A stretch of DNA of 64,000 nucleotides from Pseudarthrobacter sp. NBSH8 (GCF_014217545.1 NZ_CP043178.1:3658001-3722000), one strand, 5' to 3'; shown: positions 1-9,567, counted from the stretch's first letter. Translations and numbers: made by a program. The notes: generated by a model from the sequence alone, not told the origin.

Positions 1-77
1 TCAATAGACATTTGAAGTTAAAGGTTAGATAATAAAGATGGCGGTACCAAGCACGCCCGACGAAGGAGCAAGGGTCC

Positions 78-1517
78 ATGACCACGTGGAGAGAGCAGCT
101 CGCCTTCGCCCCCTTAGCAACCTTTGACCGGGGGGAAGAGGTGGGAAGGCGGCTCAGGTATGCCATCGAACTCGGGGTGCTTGAAGACGGGACCCAGTTG
201 CCCAGCGAAAACGAGCTGGCAGCCAAGATGGGCGTGTCGACGCTAACCCTTCGCGCGGCGCTGGCCGAGCTGCGGGGGCGCGGCTTGCTCGAGACGCGGC
301 GGGGCAAGGGCGGCGGAAGCTTCGTCAAGGCCAGCACAGGCGACATCATCAAGGCGGAGCGTGAATCGCTCATGGCCTATTCTCTCGATGACCTGCGCGA
401 CATCCGTGACTACTGGGCCGTCTTGGCGGGCTCTGCAGCGGCTGCCGCAGCGGAGCGGAGTGGGCGGCTTTCCCTCGGGCGCCTTGCGTCCATGGCGGTG
501 AAGATCGCGTCGTCTGAGGATTCTGCGCAGGCGATTCGCGACGACAGCAGGTTTCACATCGAGCTTGCCGCTAGCTCGGGTTCTGTCAGACTCACACGCG
601 AGGAAATGGCGATGCAAGCCGAGGTTGGGCCGCTGATCTGGGCAGCCCCTGCCGGATACGGCAACGCAGCAGCAGAACATGCGTCTATCGTGGAGGCCAT
701 TCGGTCCGGAGACGGGATGCTTGCCCGGGCTCTGGCCGAGGAGCATGTCCGGTCGGATATGAACCGGGTACTCGATTTGCGAATGAGCGTCGATGCATCC
801 CGCGAAGAATCCTTTCCTGACCCCGGCAAGGAAGAACGCGAACTGGCATTGATCGGATCCTTCACCGAGCTTCTGGCAGATACGGCCTCAGCTTCGATCC
901 GTTCGATCGAACACGCGGTGCACGTTCAGCTCGGCTCTAAGCGGCAGGGAGACAGCTCTGATCTGGACGCAATCTACGACGCTTCGCGACAGACTCTTGA
1001 GGGAGCCGTTCCACTGTTGTACGGAGCGGGCTTCCTGCCTGACGTTTCATTCGGCCCTGCGGGCGCGGCCTGGTGCCACGCCCCGTCGGGACCTCAGTCA
1101 CTTCAGCGGCTGGTGATCGACTGGGACTTATATGAAGGCGGCACCGCAACGTGGCGCCCCGAGGACTACGGCGACGGAGCCATCCACATCAGCCATGCGT
1201 ACCTGGATGCCAACGGGAGTAACGAAAACATCGTCACTTTCAGCAAAGCCGTTTTCGTGGGGGAAGAAATGGTCGGGATCGTCGCTGCGGATGTACTGGT
1301 CCGGGGAATCCAGAGCCACCTCGAACCGCACCTTCGGGCCTTATACCCGAATACGTGCCTCGTCGACCAGAATGATGTGATCATCGCAACCAACACCGGC
1401 CGCTTCATGGGGGGAATCTACTCACCCGCGCAATACGCCGGGAAGCAGATCGACCTCCACGCAATGCCCTGGAGACTCTTCGTGGGCACCCCTACTGCAG
1501 GCTCCCCTGGAGAATGA
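78..1517 (+). CDS. GntR/FadR-type regulator with C-terminal Cache-like sensor domain
   Basis: 479 aa. The ATG has a GAAGGAG ribosome binding site 9 nt upstream. Residues about 15-85 form a GntR winged helix (LPSENELAAKMGVSTLTLRAAL, then an RGKGGGSFV wing). Residues about 95-235 are an FCD-like helical ligand domain. A further segment of about 230 residues looks like a PDC/Cache sensor (VTFSKAVFVGEEMVGIVAADV, then LVDQNDVIIATN). Ordinary FadR-family proteins are 220-250 aa, so this one is roughly double length. No membrane segment is visible, so the Cache part would be cytoplasmic. Likely a transcription factor for a small organic ligand; the target is unknown because only 77 bp lie upstream. 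It converges on the GH15 gene. Confidence 0.85.
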   Translation: MTTWREQLAFAPLATFDRGEEVGRRLRYAIELGVLEDGTQLPSENELAAKMGVSTLTLRAALAELRGRGLLETRRGKGGGSFVKASTGDIIKAERESLMAYSLDDLRDIRDYWAVLAGSAAAAAAERSGRLSLGRLASMAVKIASSEDSAQAIRDDSRFHIELAASSGSVRLTREEMAMQAEVGPLIWAAPAGYGNAAAEHASIVEAIRSGDGMLARALAEEHVRSDMNRVLDLRMSVDASREESFPDPGKEERELALIGSFTELLADTASASIRSIEHAVHVQLGSKRQGDSSDLDAIYDASRQTLEGAVPLLYGAGFLPDVSFGPAGAAWCHAPSGPQSLQRLVIDWDLYEGGTATWRPEDYGDGAIHISHAYLDANGSNENIVTFSKAVFVGEEMVGIVAADVLVRGIQSHLEPHLRALYPNTCLVDQNDVIIATNTGRFMGGIYSPAQYAGKQIDLHAMPWRLFVGTPTAGSPGE

Positions 1518-1538
1518 GGCACCTTCCAGGACGTGCCA

Positions 1539-3374
1539 CTAAACGAGAGCGTCGACGGCAAGACTGAGGCGGTCAACCCCGTGCATGGCATCTGCCGCCC
1601 GGACCAGGGTCAGGTGCGAGAAGGCTTGCGGAAAGTTCCCCGCCATCCGATCCTCGTCTGTTGCGTACTCCTCGCTCAGCAGACCAAGCTCGTTGGCAAG
1701 CCCCACGAGCTTGTCCATCAAGACCTTCGCTTCCGCTTGGCGACCTGTCCGCGCGTACTGCTCCACAAGCCAGAAAGAGCATGCGAGGAAAGGATGTTCA
1801 CCCGGTTCCAGGCCGTCAACGCCGCTCTCTGTCCGGTAGCGCAGCAAAAGGCCGTCGTCGGTCAGGAGTTCCTGTTCCAGCCGCTTGACTGTGCTGAGCA
1901 TGTGCTCGTCGTTATAGGGGAGAAACCCGACCTGGGGCATGACGAGCAGGGCCGCATCTGTTTGCGTTCCGCCATAGGTCTGCGTGAAGGAATTGATGCT
2001 CCGGTTGAAGCCCTCGCGCATGATCTCTTCCCGTAACCGGTCCCGGAGTTTCTCCCACTTTGTGGCATCGCCTGGTAGTCCGTGGATCCGTATCGCCCGG
2101 ATCCCGCTGTTGAAGGCGGCCCACATCATCACGCGGGAGTGCGTGAAGTACTGTGCTTCGCCGCGCATCTCCCAGAGGCCGAAGTCCTTGTCATCGATGT
2201 GTTTTTCGACGAATCCCAGGAGCGCCTTCTGAAGGGCCCAGGAGAAATGGTCTTCCTTGCCTCCGGCCATCCGCAGCCGTTCCAATGCCACCATCACTTC
2301 GCCGACAACATCAGCTTGGAACTGCGAGACTGCGGCATTTCCAATGCGCACAGGCTTGGAGTCTTCGTAGCCGGGGAGGTGGGCCAGTTCGCGTTCAGGG
2401 AGTTCCCGTTCTCCCCCCACCCCGTACATAATCTGCATCTGCTCAGGATCGCCAGCGAGGGCCCGAAGAAGCCAGTTGCGCCACTGCAGCGCCTCCGTTT
2501 CGTAGCCATGGGTCAGCATTGATTCCAGTGTCAGAGCCGCATCGCGCAGCCAGCAGTACCGGTAGTCCCAGTTCCGCGGGCCGCCGAAATCCTCGGGGAG
2601 GGACGTTGTGGGCGCTGCGACGATGCCGCCCGTTTCAAAATGTGTGAGGGCCCGCAGCACCAACAAGGAACGCTTGACCGCACCGCCATAAACGCCGTCC
2701 TGCCGGCAGTGGCTTCCCCAGCGGCTCCAATAGTCCGTGGCCTCCTCGAGGGCCACATTAACGTCAGTGGCTGGGGGCAAGGGGCGGTGCGAGGGGAACC
2801 ACGTCAGTTCGAAATCAAGCTGCTCGCCCTTCGACACGACGAATTCTCCCTCGTGCCCGTGCGCGTGGGCATGCGGAAGATGAGGCCCCCTCAGTGCGAG
2901 GGCATCCGGACCGGCCATCGCCAACAGGACCGGTGCCGCCGTCGGCTCGTGGTCGCGAACCCGGCTCATCCAGGGAAGAACCGTTGAATATCCTGGCCGG
3001 ATCCGAAGTTCCTGGCGCATTTCTACGCTGCCTTCCACACCGGTGACGCGGCGGACCAGGGAAGATCCGCTGTCCCCCAGCGGCATGAAATCGGTGACAA
3101 TTACGGATCCGCTGCCGGTCTTCCAGATGGTTTGGAGCACAAATGTCGAGTCAATATAGTGCCGGTCGACAACGGCAGCGCCGGCGTCGCTGGGCGCCAG
3201 CAGCCAGTGGCCGTGCTCATCGGTGCCCAGGATTCGGCTAAACACGGACGGCGAGTCGAAACGGGGGAAACAGAGCCAGTCCACGCTGCCATCCCGGGAG
3301 ATGAGAGGCCCAGTCTGGAGGTCCGATAACAGCGCATAGTCCTCGATGGGGGAAGCCATGCTCCACTCAACCAC
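1539..3374 (-). CDS. Glycoside hydrolase family 15 protein (glucoamylase/trehalase type)
   Basis: 611 aa, normal length for bacterial cytosolic GH15 proteins. The N-terminal part (IEDYALLSDLQTGPLISRDG, SVDWLCFPRFDSPSVF) is the beta-sandwich region of the family. The (alpha/alpha)6 catalytic part contains RNWDYRYCWLRDA and the C-terminal FPQAFSHLTLVRAA, both typical of GH15 trehalase/glucoamylase homologues. No signal peptide is seen, so it should act in the cytoplasm on trehalose or alpha-glucans. Substrate cannot be decided from sequence alone. An internal ATG five codons in (MASPIEDY) is an alternative start. Single gene, no operon partner. Confidence 0.9.
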   Translation of the reverse strand: MVEWSMASPIEDYALLSDLQTGPLISRDGSVDWLCFPRFDSPSVFSRILGTDEHGHWLLAPSDAGAAVVDRHYIDSTFVLQTIWKTGSGSVIVTDFMPLGDSGSSLVRRVTGVEGSVEMRQELRIRPGYSTVLPWMSRVRDHEPTAAPVLLAMAGPDALALRGPHLPHAHAHGHEGEFVVSKGEQLDFELTWFPSHRPLPPATDVNVALEEATDYWSRWGSHCRQDGVYGGAVKRSLLVLRALTHFETGGIVAAPTTSLPEDFGGPRNWDYRYCWLRDAALTLESMLTHGYETEALQWRNWLLRALAGDPEQMQIMYGVGGERELPERELAHLPGYEDSKPVRIGNAAVSQFQADVVGEVMVALERLRMAGGKEDHFSWALQKALLGFVEKHIDDKDFGLWEMRGEAQYFTHSRVMMWAAFNSGIRAIRIHGLPGDATKWEKLRDRLREEIMREGFNRSINSFTQTYGGTQTDAALLVMPQVGFLPYNDEHMLSTVKRLEQELLTDDGLLLRYRTESGVDGLEPGEHPFLACSFWLVEQYARTGRQAEAKVLMDKLVGLANELGLLSEEYATDEDRMAGNFPQAFSHLTLVRAADAMHGVDRLSLAVDALV

Positions 3375-3593
3375 AATTCTTTCGTCCGGGTCAGGCCCGA
3401 CTTCGCTCGTTCAGCTGTCGTACCGGCCCGTCCACAGGGCCACCTACCAAAAGGGGTGGTTCAAACCGTCCGGAATCAGCGTTTCGCCTACCTGCCGATG
3501 ACGGGACGATGGATGTCAAGCCCACCTCCGGCGAAAGAAGAAGAGCAGTTCCCATCCCACTAACGCATTACCTAACGGGAAAGACTGAGCGAC

Positions 3594-3743
3594 ATGACAC
3601 GAGAAGAAGCCTACGCACGGTGCCCCTCGGATTCGTATGTGGAATTTTATGGCGGCCAATGGCTGGTTGTCCCACTTGCCCCCGTCCAGCAGCCTGCCTT
3701 TTTCACGTGCAGGCCCGGCGAACGCCGCAGCACCCGCCATTGA
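3594..3743 (+). CDS. Putative 49-aa protein
   Basis: A short frame in the 385-bp gap between the GH15 and ABC genes encodes 49 aa with a protein-like core (SYVEFYGGQWLVVPLAP) and two cysteines. The ribosome binding site is weak (GGGAAAG about 14 nt upstream) and codon bias is only moderate. It matches no family I recognise. The rest of the gap shows nothing clear. Confidence 0.35.
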   Translation: MTREEAYARCPSDSYVEFYGGQWLVVPLAPVQQPAFFTCRPGERRSTRH

Positions 3744-3760
3744 TCGCAAGGGCAGAAGCC

Positions 3761-5800
3761 CTAAACCTCCGCCACCGGGGCCGCGAACTGCGCTTCATAC
3801 AGCCGCGCATACGCCCCACCGGCGGCCAGGAGCGAAGCGTGCGTCCCCTGCTCCACGATCTGGCCGGCCTCCATCACCAGGATGAGGTCGGCGTCGCGGA
3901 TCGTCGACAAGCGGTGGGCGATCACGAAAGAAGTCCGGTCCGACCGGAGCGCACTCATCGCCTTCTGCACCAGCACCTCAGTCCGCGTATCCACGGAAGA
4001 CGTTGCCTCATCCAGAATCAAAACAGACGGCCGGGCCAGAAACGCCCGCGCAATCGTCAGCAGCTGCTTCTCGCCCGCGGACACATTCGAGCCCTCGTCC
4101 TCCAGCACAGTGTCGTAGCCCTCGGGCAGCGAGTGCACGAACCGGTCCACGTACGTCGCCCGCGCGGCCTCCAAAATTTCAGACTCGGAAGCCGACGGCC
4201 GGCCGTAAGCGATGTTGTCCCGGATGGTCCCGCCGAACAGCCACGTATCCTGCAGCACCATCCCCAGCCGCGAACGCAGCTCACGCCGCGGCACCGAGGT
4301 GACGTCCACGCCGTCGAGCGTTATCCGCCCCGCATCCAGCTCATAGAACCGCATCATCAGGTTCACCAGCGTCGTCTTACCCGCCCCAGTGGGGCCCACA
4401 ATCGCCACCGTCTGCCCCGGCTCCGCCACCAGAGACAAGGAAGAAATCAGCGGCTTGTCCGGCGAGTAGGAGAACGACACGTCCTCAAACACCAGCCGCC
4501 CCCGCCCAAATACAGGCTCAGCAGAAGGCGAAGGCTCCACAGACTCCTCCTCCTCATCCAACAACGAGAACACCCGCTCCGCCGACGCCACCCCGGACTG
4601 CAGCAGGTTGGCCATGGACCCCAACTGCGCCAGCGGCATAGTGAACTGCCGCGAGTACTGGATGAACGCCTGCACGTCCCCCAGCTGCATTGCCCCGGAC
4701 GCCACCTGCAGGCCCCCCACCACGGCGATGCCCACATAGACCAGGTTCCCAATGAACGTCATGGCCGGCATGATCAGCCCCGAAATGAACTGCGCCCCGA
4801 AACTCGCGTCGTACAGCTCCACATTCTTCTGCCGGAAACGCTCCTCCACCTCGCGCTGCCGGCCGAAGACCTTCACCAGCGCATGCCCGGTGTACGTCTC
4901 CTCGATCTGCCCGTTCAGCTCCCCCGTGTGCTTCCACTGCGCCACAAACAGCTTCTGCGAGCGCTTGGCGATCAGCGCCGTGATCCCCAGCGTCAGCGGA
5001 ATGGTGACCAGCGCGATCAGTGCCAGCGTGGGCGAGAGGATCACCATCATCACCAGCACACCCACCACGGTCAGCACCGATGTGACCGCCTGGCTGATGG
5101 ACTGCTGCAGGCTCTGGGAGACGTTGTCCACGTCGTTGGTCACCCGGCTCAGCAGCTCACCGCGCTGGATCGAATCGAAGTACCGCAGCGGCAGCCGGTG
5201 GATCTTCGCCTCGATCTCCCCGCGCAGCCCGAACACCGTCCGCTGCACCACCCCGTTCAGCACATACGCCTGCACCCACATAAACGCCGACGCCAGCACG
5301 TACAGCACCAGCGCCCACAGCAGCACACTGGACAGCGCCGCGAAGTCGATCCCGGTGCCCGGGGTCAGCGCCATGGGCGTGAGCATGTCCGCCCGCTGGT
5401 TCTCCCCCGCGGCCCGCAGCTGCGCGATCAGTTGCTCCTTGCTCACCCCGGCGGGCAGCTGCCGGGACACCACCCCGGCGAAAATCAGGTTGGTGCCCTC
5501 CCCCAGCAGCCGCGGCCCGATCACCGAGAGCGTCACGCTGGCCACGCCCATCACCAGGACCAGCAGCAACCACGCCCGCTCCGGCCGCAGCGTGCCCAGC
5601 AGCCGCTTGGCCGACGGCCCGAAGTTCATCGCCTTCTCTGCCGGGACGTTCATCCCCGCGAACGGTCCGCCGCGTCCCGGTCCGCCTGCCGGACGCGGAA
5701 TGCGTACGACGTCGGCAGTGGCGGTTTTGGAGGCCGCCGCGGTTCCGCCGGGGGCTGCTGGGTGGGAAGCGCCCGACGTCGGCCGCTGCGGCGCGCTCAC
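3761..5800 (-). CDS. ABC exporter half-transporter, canonical NBD
   Basis: 679 aa: an N-terminal proline/alanine-rich extension of about 60 residues, a six-helix type I exporter domain (about 75-360), then an ATPase domain with Walker A GPTGAGKTTLVNL, signature VSAGEKQ, Walker B LILDEATSS with the catalytic glutamate, and the H-loop IAHRLSTI. The GTG start overlaps the stop of the upstream partner by 4 bp (GTGA), so the two are translationally coupled. With that partner it should form a heterodimeric exporter of the BmrCD/TM287-288 type for drugs or lipids. The signature has A where the consensus has G, as often seen in the subunit completing a degenerate site. Confidence 0.93.
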   Translation of the reverse strand: MSAPQRPTSGASHPAAPGGTAAASKTATADVVRIPRPAGGPGRGGPFAGMNVPAEKAMNFGPSAKRLLGTLRPERAWLLLVLVMGVASVTLSVIGPRLLGEGTNLIFAGVVSRQLPAGVSKEQLIAQLRAAGENQRADMLTPMALTPGTGIDFAALSSVLLWALVLYVLASAFMWVQAYVLNGVVQRTVFGLRGEIEAKIHRLPLRYFDSIQRGELLSRVTNDVDNVSQSLQQSISQAVTSVLTVVGVLVMMVILSPTLALIALVTIPLTLGITALIAKRSQKLFVAQWKHTGELNGQIEETYTGHALVKVFGRQREVEERFRQKNVELYDASFGAQFISGLIMPAMTFIGNLVYVGIAVVGGLQVASGAMQLGDVQAFIQYSRQFTMPLAQLGSMANLLQSGVASAERVFSLLDEEEESVEPSPSAEPVFGRGRLVFEDVSFSYSPDKPLISSLSLVAEPGQTVAIVGPTGAGKTTLVNLMMRFYELDAGRITLDGVDVTSVPRRELRSRLGMVLQDTWLFGGTIRDNIAYGRPSASESEILEAARATYVDRFVHSLPEGYDTVLEDEGSNVSAGEKQLLTIARAFLARPSVLILDEATSSVDTRTEVLVQKAMSALRSDRTSFVIAHRLSTIRDADLILVMEAGQIVEQGTHASLLAAGGAYARLYEAQFAAPVAEV

Positions 5801-7545
5801 ACCGTCTCCTCCGCTGCCAGCTGGGAGGAGACAATCTCCCGGTACGTCTCGGAGTCCTCCAGCAGCTCCCAGTGCGTTCCGCGCGCAACGATCCTGCCGT
5901 CGTCGAGCACTAAAATCTGGTCCGCATCCACGATGCTGGACACCCGCTGGGCGATGATCACCAGGGTGGCGCCGGCCGTGTTGCGCTTGAGCGCCTGCCG
6001 CAGCCGGGCGTCGGTGCCGGTGTCCAGGGAGGAGAACGAGTCGTCAAAGATATACAGTTCGGGCCGTTTCACCAGGGCCCGGGCGATGGCCAGCCGCTGC
6101 CGCTGCCCACCGGAGACGTTGGTGCCGCCCTGGGAAATGGGTGCGTCCAGGCCGCCCTCCATCTCCTCCACGAAGTCCCGCGCCTGCGCAATCTCAAGGG
6201 CGGACCAGCACTCGTCCTCGGTGGCATCTGGTTTGCCGTACTGCAGGTTGCTGCGGACGGTGCCGGTGAACAGGTAGGGCCGCTGCGGCACCAGCCCGAT
6301 GTGCCCCCACAGCAGGTCCGGGTGCAGCTCGCGCACATCCACCCCGTCCACCCGGACCGAGCCGGTGGTGGCGTCAAACAGCCGCGGCATGAGGTTCACC
6401 AGGGTGGTCTTGCCGGCACCGGTGCTGCCGATGATCGCCGTCGTCTGCCCTGCCTTCGCGGTGAAGCTGAGCCCGGAGAGGACGGGCTGGTCGGCACCCG
6501 GGTAGGCGAATCCGACGTCGCGCATTTCCAGCTGCCCGCGGCGGTGCCCGTCGGACGACACCGCACTGGTGAGCGGATTCTTAGGCGGCCGGACACTCGA
6601 CTCGGTGCCCAGGACATCGCCGATCCGGTCCGCGGAGACCGCGGCGCGCGGGATCATCACCGCCATGAACGTGGCCATCATGACGGACATCAGGATTTGC
6701 ATCAGGTAGCTCAGGAACGCGATGAGCGTGCCCACCTGCATGGAGCCGTCCTCGATCCGGAACGAGCCGAACCAGATCACGGCCACGGACGAGACGTTCA
6801 GCACCAGCATCACCACGGGGAACGCGAGCGCCATCAGCCGGCCGGCACGCAGCGCGGTGTCCGTGACGTCCTCATTGGCCTGGGCAAAGCGGGCGCTCTC
6901 GATGTCCTCCCGGACGAACGCGCGCACCACCCGGATGCCGGTGAGCTGCTCCCGGAGCACGCGGTTTACGGTGTCGATCCGGACCTGCATCTTCCGGAAC
7001 AGCGGCACCATCCGGCTGATGATCAGGCCCACCCCGATCATCAGCACGGGCACGGCGACGGCGATCAGCCAGGACAGCTGCACGTCCTGCCGGACGGCCA
7101 TGATTACGCCGCCGATGGCGAGCATGGGCGCGGCCACCATCATGGTGGCCGCCATCAGCACCAGCTGCTGGATCTGTTGGACGTCGTTCGTGGAGCGGGT
7201 GATCAGGCTGGGCGCGCCGAACTTGGTCACTTCCTGTTCGGAGAACTCCCCCACCCGGGTGAAGATGGCCCCACGCAGATCCCGGCCCACCCCCATGGCC
7301 GCCTTCGCCCCGAAGTACACGGCAATCACGGCACAGATGATCTGCAGCAGCGTTATTCCCAGCATCAGGCCGCCCAGGCTGAGGATGACGCCTGTATCCC
7401 CCTTGGCCACGCCCTCATCAATGATGTCCGCGTTCAGCGTGGGCAGGTACAGCGACGCGATGGATTGCGCCAGCTGGAAAATCACGACGGCGATCAGCAG
7501 TTGCCGGTGCGGCCGCAGGTATTCAACAAGAAGTTTCCAGAGCAA
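5797..7545 (-). CDS. ABC exporter half-transporter, degenerate Walker B
   Basis: 582 aa type I exporter half: membrane domain about 15-310, then Walker A GSTGAGKTTLVNL, signature VSGGQRQRLAIARAL and Walker B YIFDDSFSS, where the catalytic Glu is replaced by Asp. This pattern is established for one subunit of asymmetric heterodimeric exporters, in which only one ATP site is fully active. It starts at TTG with GGAG 5-6 nt upstream and is the first gene of the two-gene operon. Substrate unknown; multidrug export is the common annotation. Confidence 0.93.
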   Translation of the reverse strand: MLWKLLVEYLRPHRQLLIAVVIFQLAQSIASLYLPTLNADIIDEGVAKGDTGVILSLGGLMLGITLLQIICAVIAVYFGAKAAMGVGRDLRGAIFTRVGEFSEQEVTKFGAPSLITRSTNDVQQIQQLVLMAATMMVAAPMLAIGGVIMAVRQDVQLSWLIAVAVPVLMIGVGLIISRMVPLFRKMQVRIDTVNRVLREQLTGIRVVRAFVREDIESARFAQANEDVTDTALRAGRLMALAFPVVMLVLNVSSVAVIWFGSFRIEDGSMQVGTLIAFLSYLMQILMSVMMATFMAVMIPRAAVSADRIGDVLGTESSVRPPKNPLTSAVSSDGHRRGQLEMRDVGFAYPGADQPVLSGLSFTAKAGQTTAIIGSTGAGKTTLVNLMPRLFDATTGSVRVDGVDVRELHPDLLWGHIGLVPQRPYLFTGTVRSNLQYGKPDATEDECWSALEIAQARDFVEEMEGGLDAPISQGGTNVSGGQRQRLAIARALVKRPELYIFDDSFSSLDTGTDARLRQALKRNTAGATLVIIAQRVSSIVDADQILVLDDGRIVARGTHWELLEDSETYREIVSSQLAAEETV

Positions 7546-7732
7546 TGCGGCTCCAAAGGTTCTGTCCCGCTGGAAGGTAGAGCTAGGGGTGGTGCGAAGG
7601 TCAGTTTACGTCCGGTGGCTGGGATAAAGACCGGCAGCTTTGGGAGCAATTCGGCCGGTTCTCCCAGAGCGTATTCGCCTGGCCGGTGGGAGCGCCGCCG
7701 TCGGCTTGTCCGTGCACTACTCGGCGATGTCC

Positions 7733-8041
7733 TCAGCCCGGACTCCGCTGCGACGCCAGATCGCCCGCCACCTCTACAACCTTTTCAGCTGGCACTCCGG
7801 CGGCCAAGGCGGCAGCAATCTGCACGTCGCACGCGGCTTTTGCCTGGTCAAGGGCCCATTCAGCGGCCTCGACCTCGCCGACGCGGGTGGTCACTGCGGC
7901 CAGCAACCCGTTGTGCAGGGCTAAGAGGTCTGCGGCCGCCTTTTTGGACCCGGGTGACGCCAGCCCGTGTTCGCCGTAAAGTGTCCAATCAACCTGGGCG
8001 ATGGACAGAGGCGGGGTGTTTGAATCAATGAACGGTTCCAC
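7733..8041 (-). CDS. Small helical hypothetical protein
   Basis: 102 aa starting at GTG, with GAAGG upstream at good spacing. It is soluble and Ala-rich (AAADLLALHNGLLAAVTTRV; GVPAEKVVEVAGDLA), probably all-helical. I do not recognise a family. Codon bias on this strand is better than in the overlapping frames on the other strand. Single gene upstream of the ABC operon. Confidence 0.55.
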   Translation of the reverse strand: MEPFIDSNTPPLSIAQVDWTLYGEHGLASPGSKKAAADLLALHNGLLAAVTTRVGEVEAAEWALDQAKAACDVQIAAALAAGVPAEKVVEVAGDLASQRSPG

Positions 8042-8363
8042 GGGGCGGCCTTCTACGACTGGCGAAGCAAGGCTCCCGGTCGCTGAGCGGAATCAGGTCT
8101 CTGAGGACCACCAGACTGAACAAGTCTGTCTACTAAGTCAGAGACTACACAGGAGCCTGTGAAATACGAAGCGTCGTCGGTGACACGTCTGGCGGATCGC
8201 TGCCCTCGCATTGGGTGACGCGGGGAACGCACCGGCGCGGTCCCACATTACGGCGTGACCCTTACGTCCTCCGGGCCTTTGATGCGGGAACAACGGCGCA
8301 GTGGTGTACGTTGCAGTCTCGTCAGAAAGATCGTAGAACCGTCAGAAATGAGAAGCACCCAAA
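8042..8363. other. Intergenic region between divergent small genes
   Basis: 322 bp between the 102-aa gene and the DUF4193 gene. It must hold the promoters of both. A small hairpin (CAGACT-N5-AGTCTG) lies at 8112-8128. No convincing coding frame or other conserved element was seen. Confidence 0.5.
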
Positions 8364-8666
8364 GTGGCAACCGATTACGACGAAGTCCGTTCCGACGTCA
8401 AGGAAACCCAGGACCGTTCCCTGGAGGCATTACAGTCCGCGAACGCCCCGGATGCCCGCAGCGTCGTCAATGAACTGGACGAAGCGGATGCATTCGATGA
8501 GGGCCTGACTCCCGGTGGAGAGATCGTCGCCGAGGAGCTCATCGTTCAGGTCATTCCCCAGGCCGCGGACGAGTTCACCTGCTATTCCTGTTTCCTCGTC
8601 CGGCACCGGTCTCAACTCGCCCGCGAAAGCAACGGCCACTCATACTGCATCGAGTGCGAGGGTTAA
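8364..8666 (+). CDS. DUF4193 family protein
   Basis: 100 aa. It matches the actinobacterial DUF4193 pattern: N-terminal MATDYDEVRSD, an acidic linker, and a C-terminal zinc-ribbon-like part with CYSC and CIEC flanking FLVRHRSQLA. The four cysteines probably bind a metal. Function unknown in the family; it is a conserved, usually single-copy cytoplasmic protein. GTG start; no neighbour in an operon. Confidence 0.85.
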   Translation: MATDYDEVRSDVKETQDRSLEALQSANAPDARSVVNELDEADAFDEGLTPGGEIVAEELIVQVIPQAADEFTCYSCFLVRHRSQLARESNGHSYCIECEG

Positions 8667-8745
8667 GGCATCCATTCGCCAAGGCGCAGTATCCGCGGTT
8701 CATCGTGGATTTTTTGCCCTGCTGCGGGGAGTTGGTTGTGGCCGC

Positions 8746-9075
8746 TCACGCTGCCTGTGCAGCCATTGGTGCCAGGGGCGCCGCGTTGTCAGGGGCAAGG
8801 ATACTCAGCCTGTAATCGGACTGGAGCGGATCGACGCGGGCAGGCAGATGGTGGGACCTCGAGCAGGCGCGCAGTTCTTCCAACGCGTCGGGCTCGATGC
8901 GGGCCCGGGTCATATCGAGTTCCAGGGCCATGCCCGTGGTGAGGGAGTTGGCGCGCTTCATGACGGCATACAGGCCGTGCACGCTTTGGGATGTCACGTG
9001 GCCCTGCGCCGCTACCTGGGCCGTTGCGCAGTCGAGGTCCACCCGGACCAGCACCCGAAGCTTATCTGTCGTCAC
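8746..9075 (-). CDS. Hypothetical STAS-like protein
   Basis: 109 aa from a GTG with GGGGA about 7 nt upstream; a longer frame up to 9156 lacks a convincing site. The pattern of short strands and helices (RVLVRVDLDCATAQVAAQGH, SVHGLYAVMKRANSL, MALELDMTRARIEPDALEEL) resembles a degenerate STAS/anti-sigma antagonist fold, but no phosphorylatable DSSGL motif is present. Function unknown. No partner-switching kinase is adjacent. Confidence 0.5.
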   Translation of the reverse strand: MTTDKLRVLVRVDLDCATAQVAAQGHVTSQSVHGLYAVMKRANSLTTGMALELDMTRARIEPDALEELRACSRSHHLPARVDPLQSDYRLSILAPDNAAPLAPMAAQAA

Positions 9076-9303
9076 GAAAATTCCCCGCTCTAAGTTGGGT
9101 GCCACAACGCTGTGGCGCCCCGGATAACCATAGACCAAATGTGATCCAGGCAACACACTTGCCGGTATTGGCCTTTGCCAGCTCCGGCCCGGGACGCGGG
9201 AGCGGACTGCGCAGAGAGCGTCTGTACGGCAGGTGAACGTGACGGCGGTCCCCGGGAAACAGCATTGGGTCGTTATGTGTTTCCCGGGGCATGTCCGTTC
9301 GGG

Positions 9304-9567
9304 TCAGGCGTGGCTCCTGCGGGTCACCGCCCCGTAGATTCCGAGGACGACCAAAGCCCCAAGAATGGCCAGCAGCCAGGTCCTCAGGTCAAAAAATTCC
9401 GCGAGGCCACCGCCGAAGATCAGCGAGCCAATCCATCCCCCGAGGATCGCTCCGACGACGCCAAGGACCATCGTGACCAGCCAGCCTCCGCCTTGCCGGC
9501 CGGGGAGTATGGCCTTGGCGATGGCTCCTGCAATCAGGCCGAGCAAAAGAAATCCGAGAATTCCCAT
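9304..9567 (-). CDS. GlsB/YeaQ/YmgE-type stress membrane protein
   Basis: 87 aa with three hydrophobic segments and the glycine-rich family pattern (GLIAGAIAKAILPGRQGGG; VLGVVGAILGGWIG). The ATG at 9567 has GGAAGGA upstream and fits the family N-terminus MGILGFLLLG; a longer in-frame extension is not used. Small integral membrane proteins of this family are associated with general stress. It is divergent from the csbD-like gene, suggesting a shared stress-responsive intergenic region. Confidence 0.9.
   Translation of the reverse strand: MGILGFLLLGLIAGAIAKAILPGRQGGGWLVTMVLGVVGAILGGWIGSLIFGGGLAEFFDLRTWLLAILGALVVLGIYGAVTRRSHA

Noticed and set aside
3509..6277. 922-codon open frame on the plus strand
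   Set aside because: It lies antisense to the ABC exporter genes, and its product is an Arg/His/Pro/Gln-rich sequence without any domain; a GC-rich shadow.
6301..8031. 576-codon open frame on the plus strand
   Set aside because: Antisense to the second ABC gene, His/Asp/Gly-rich, no motif; shadow.
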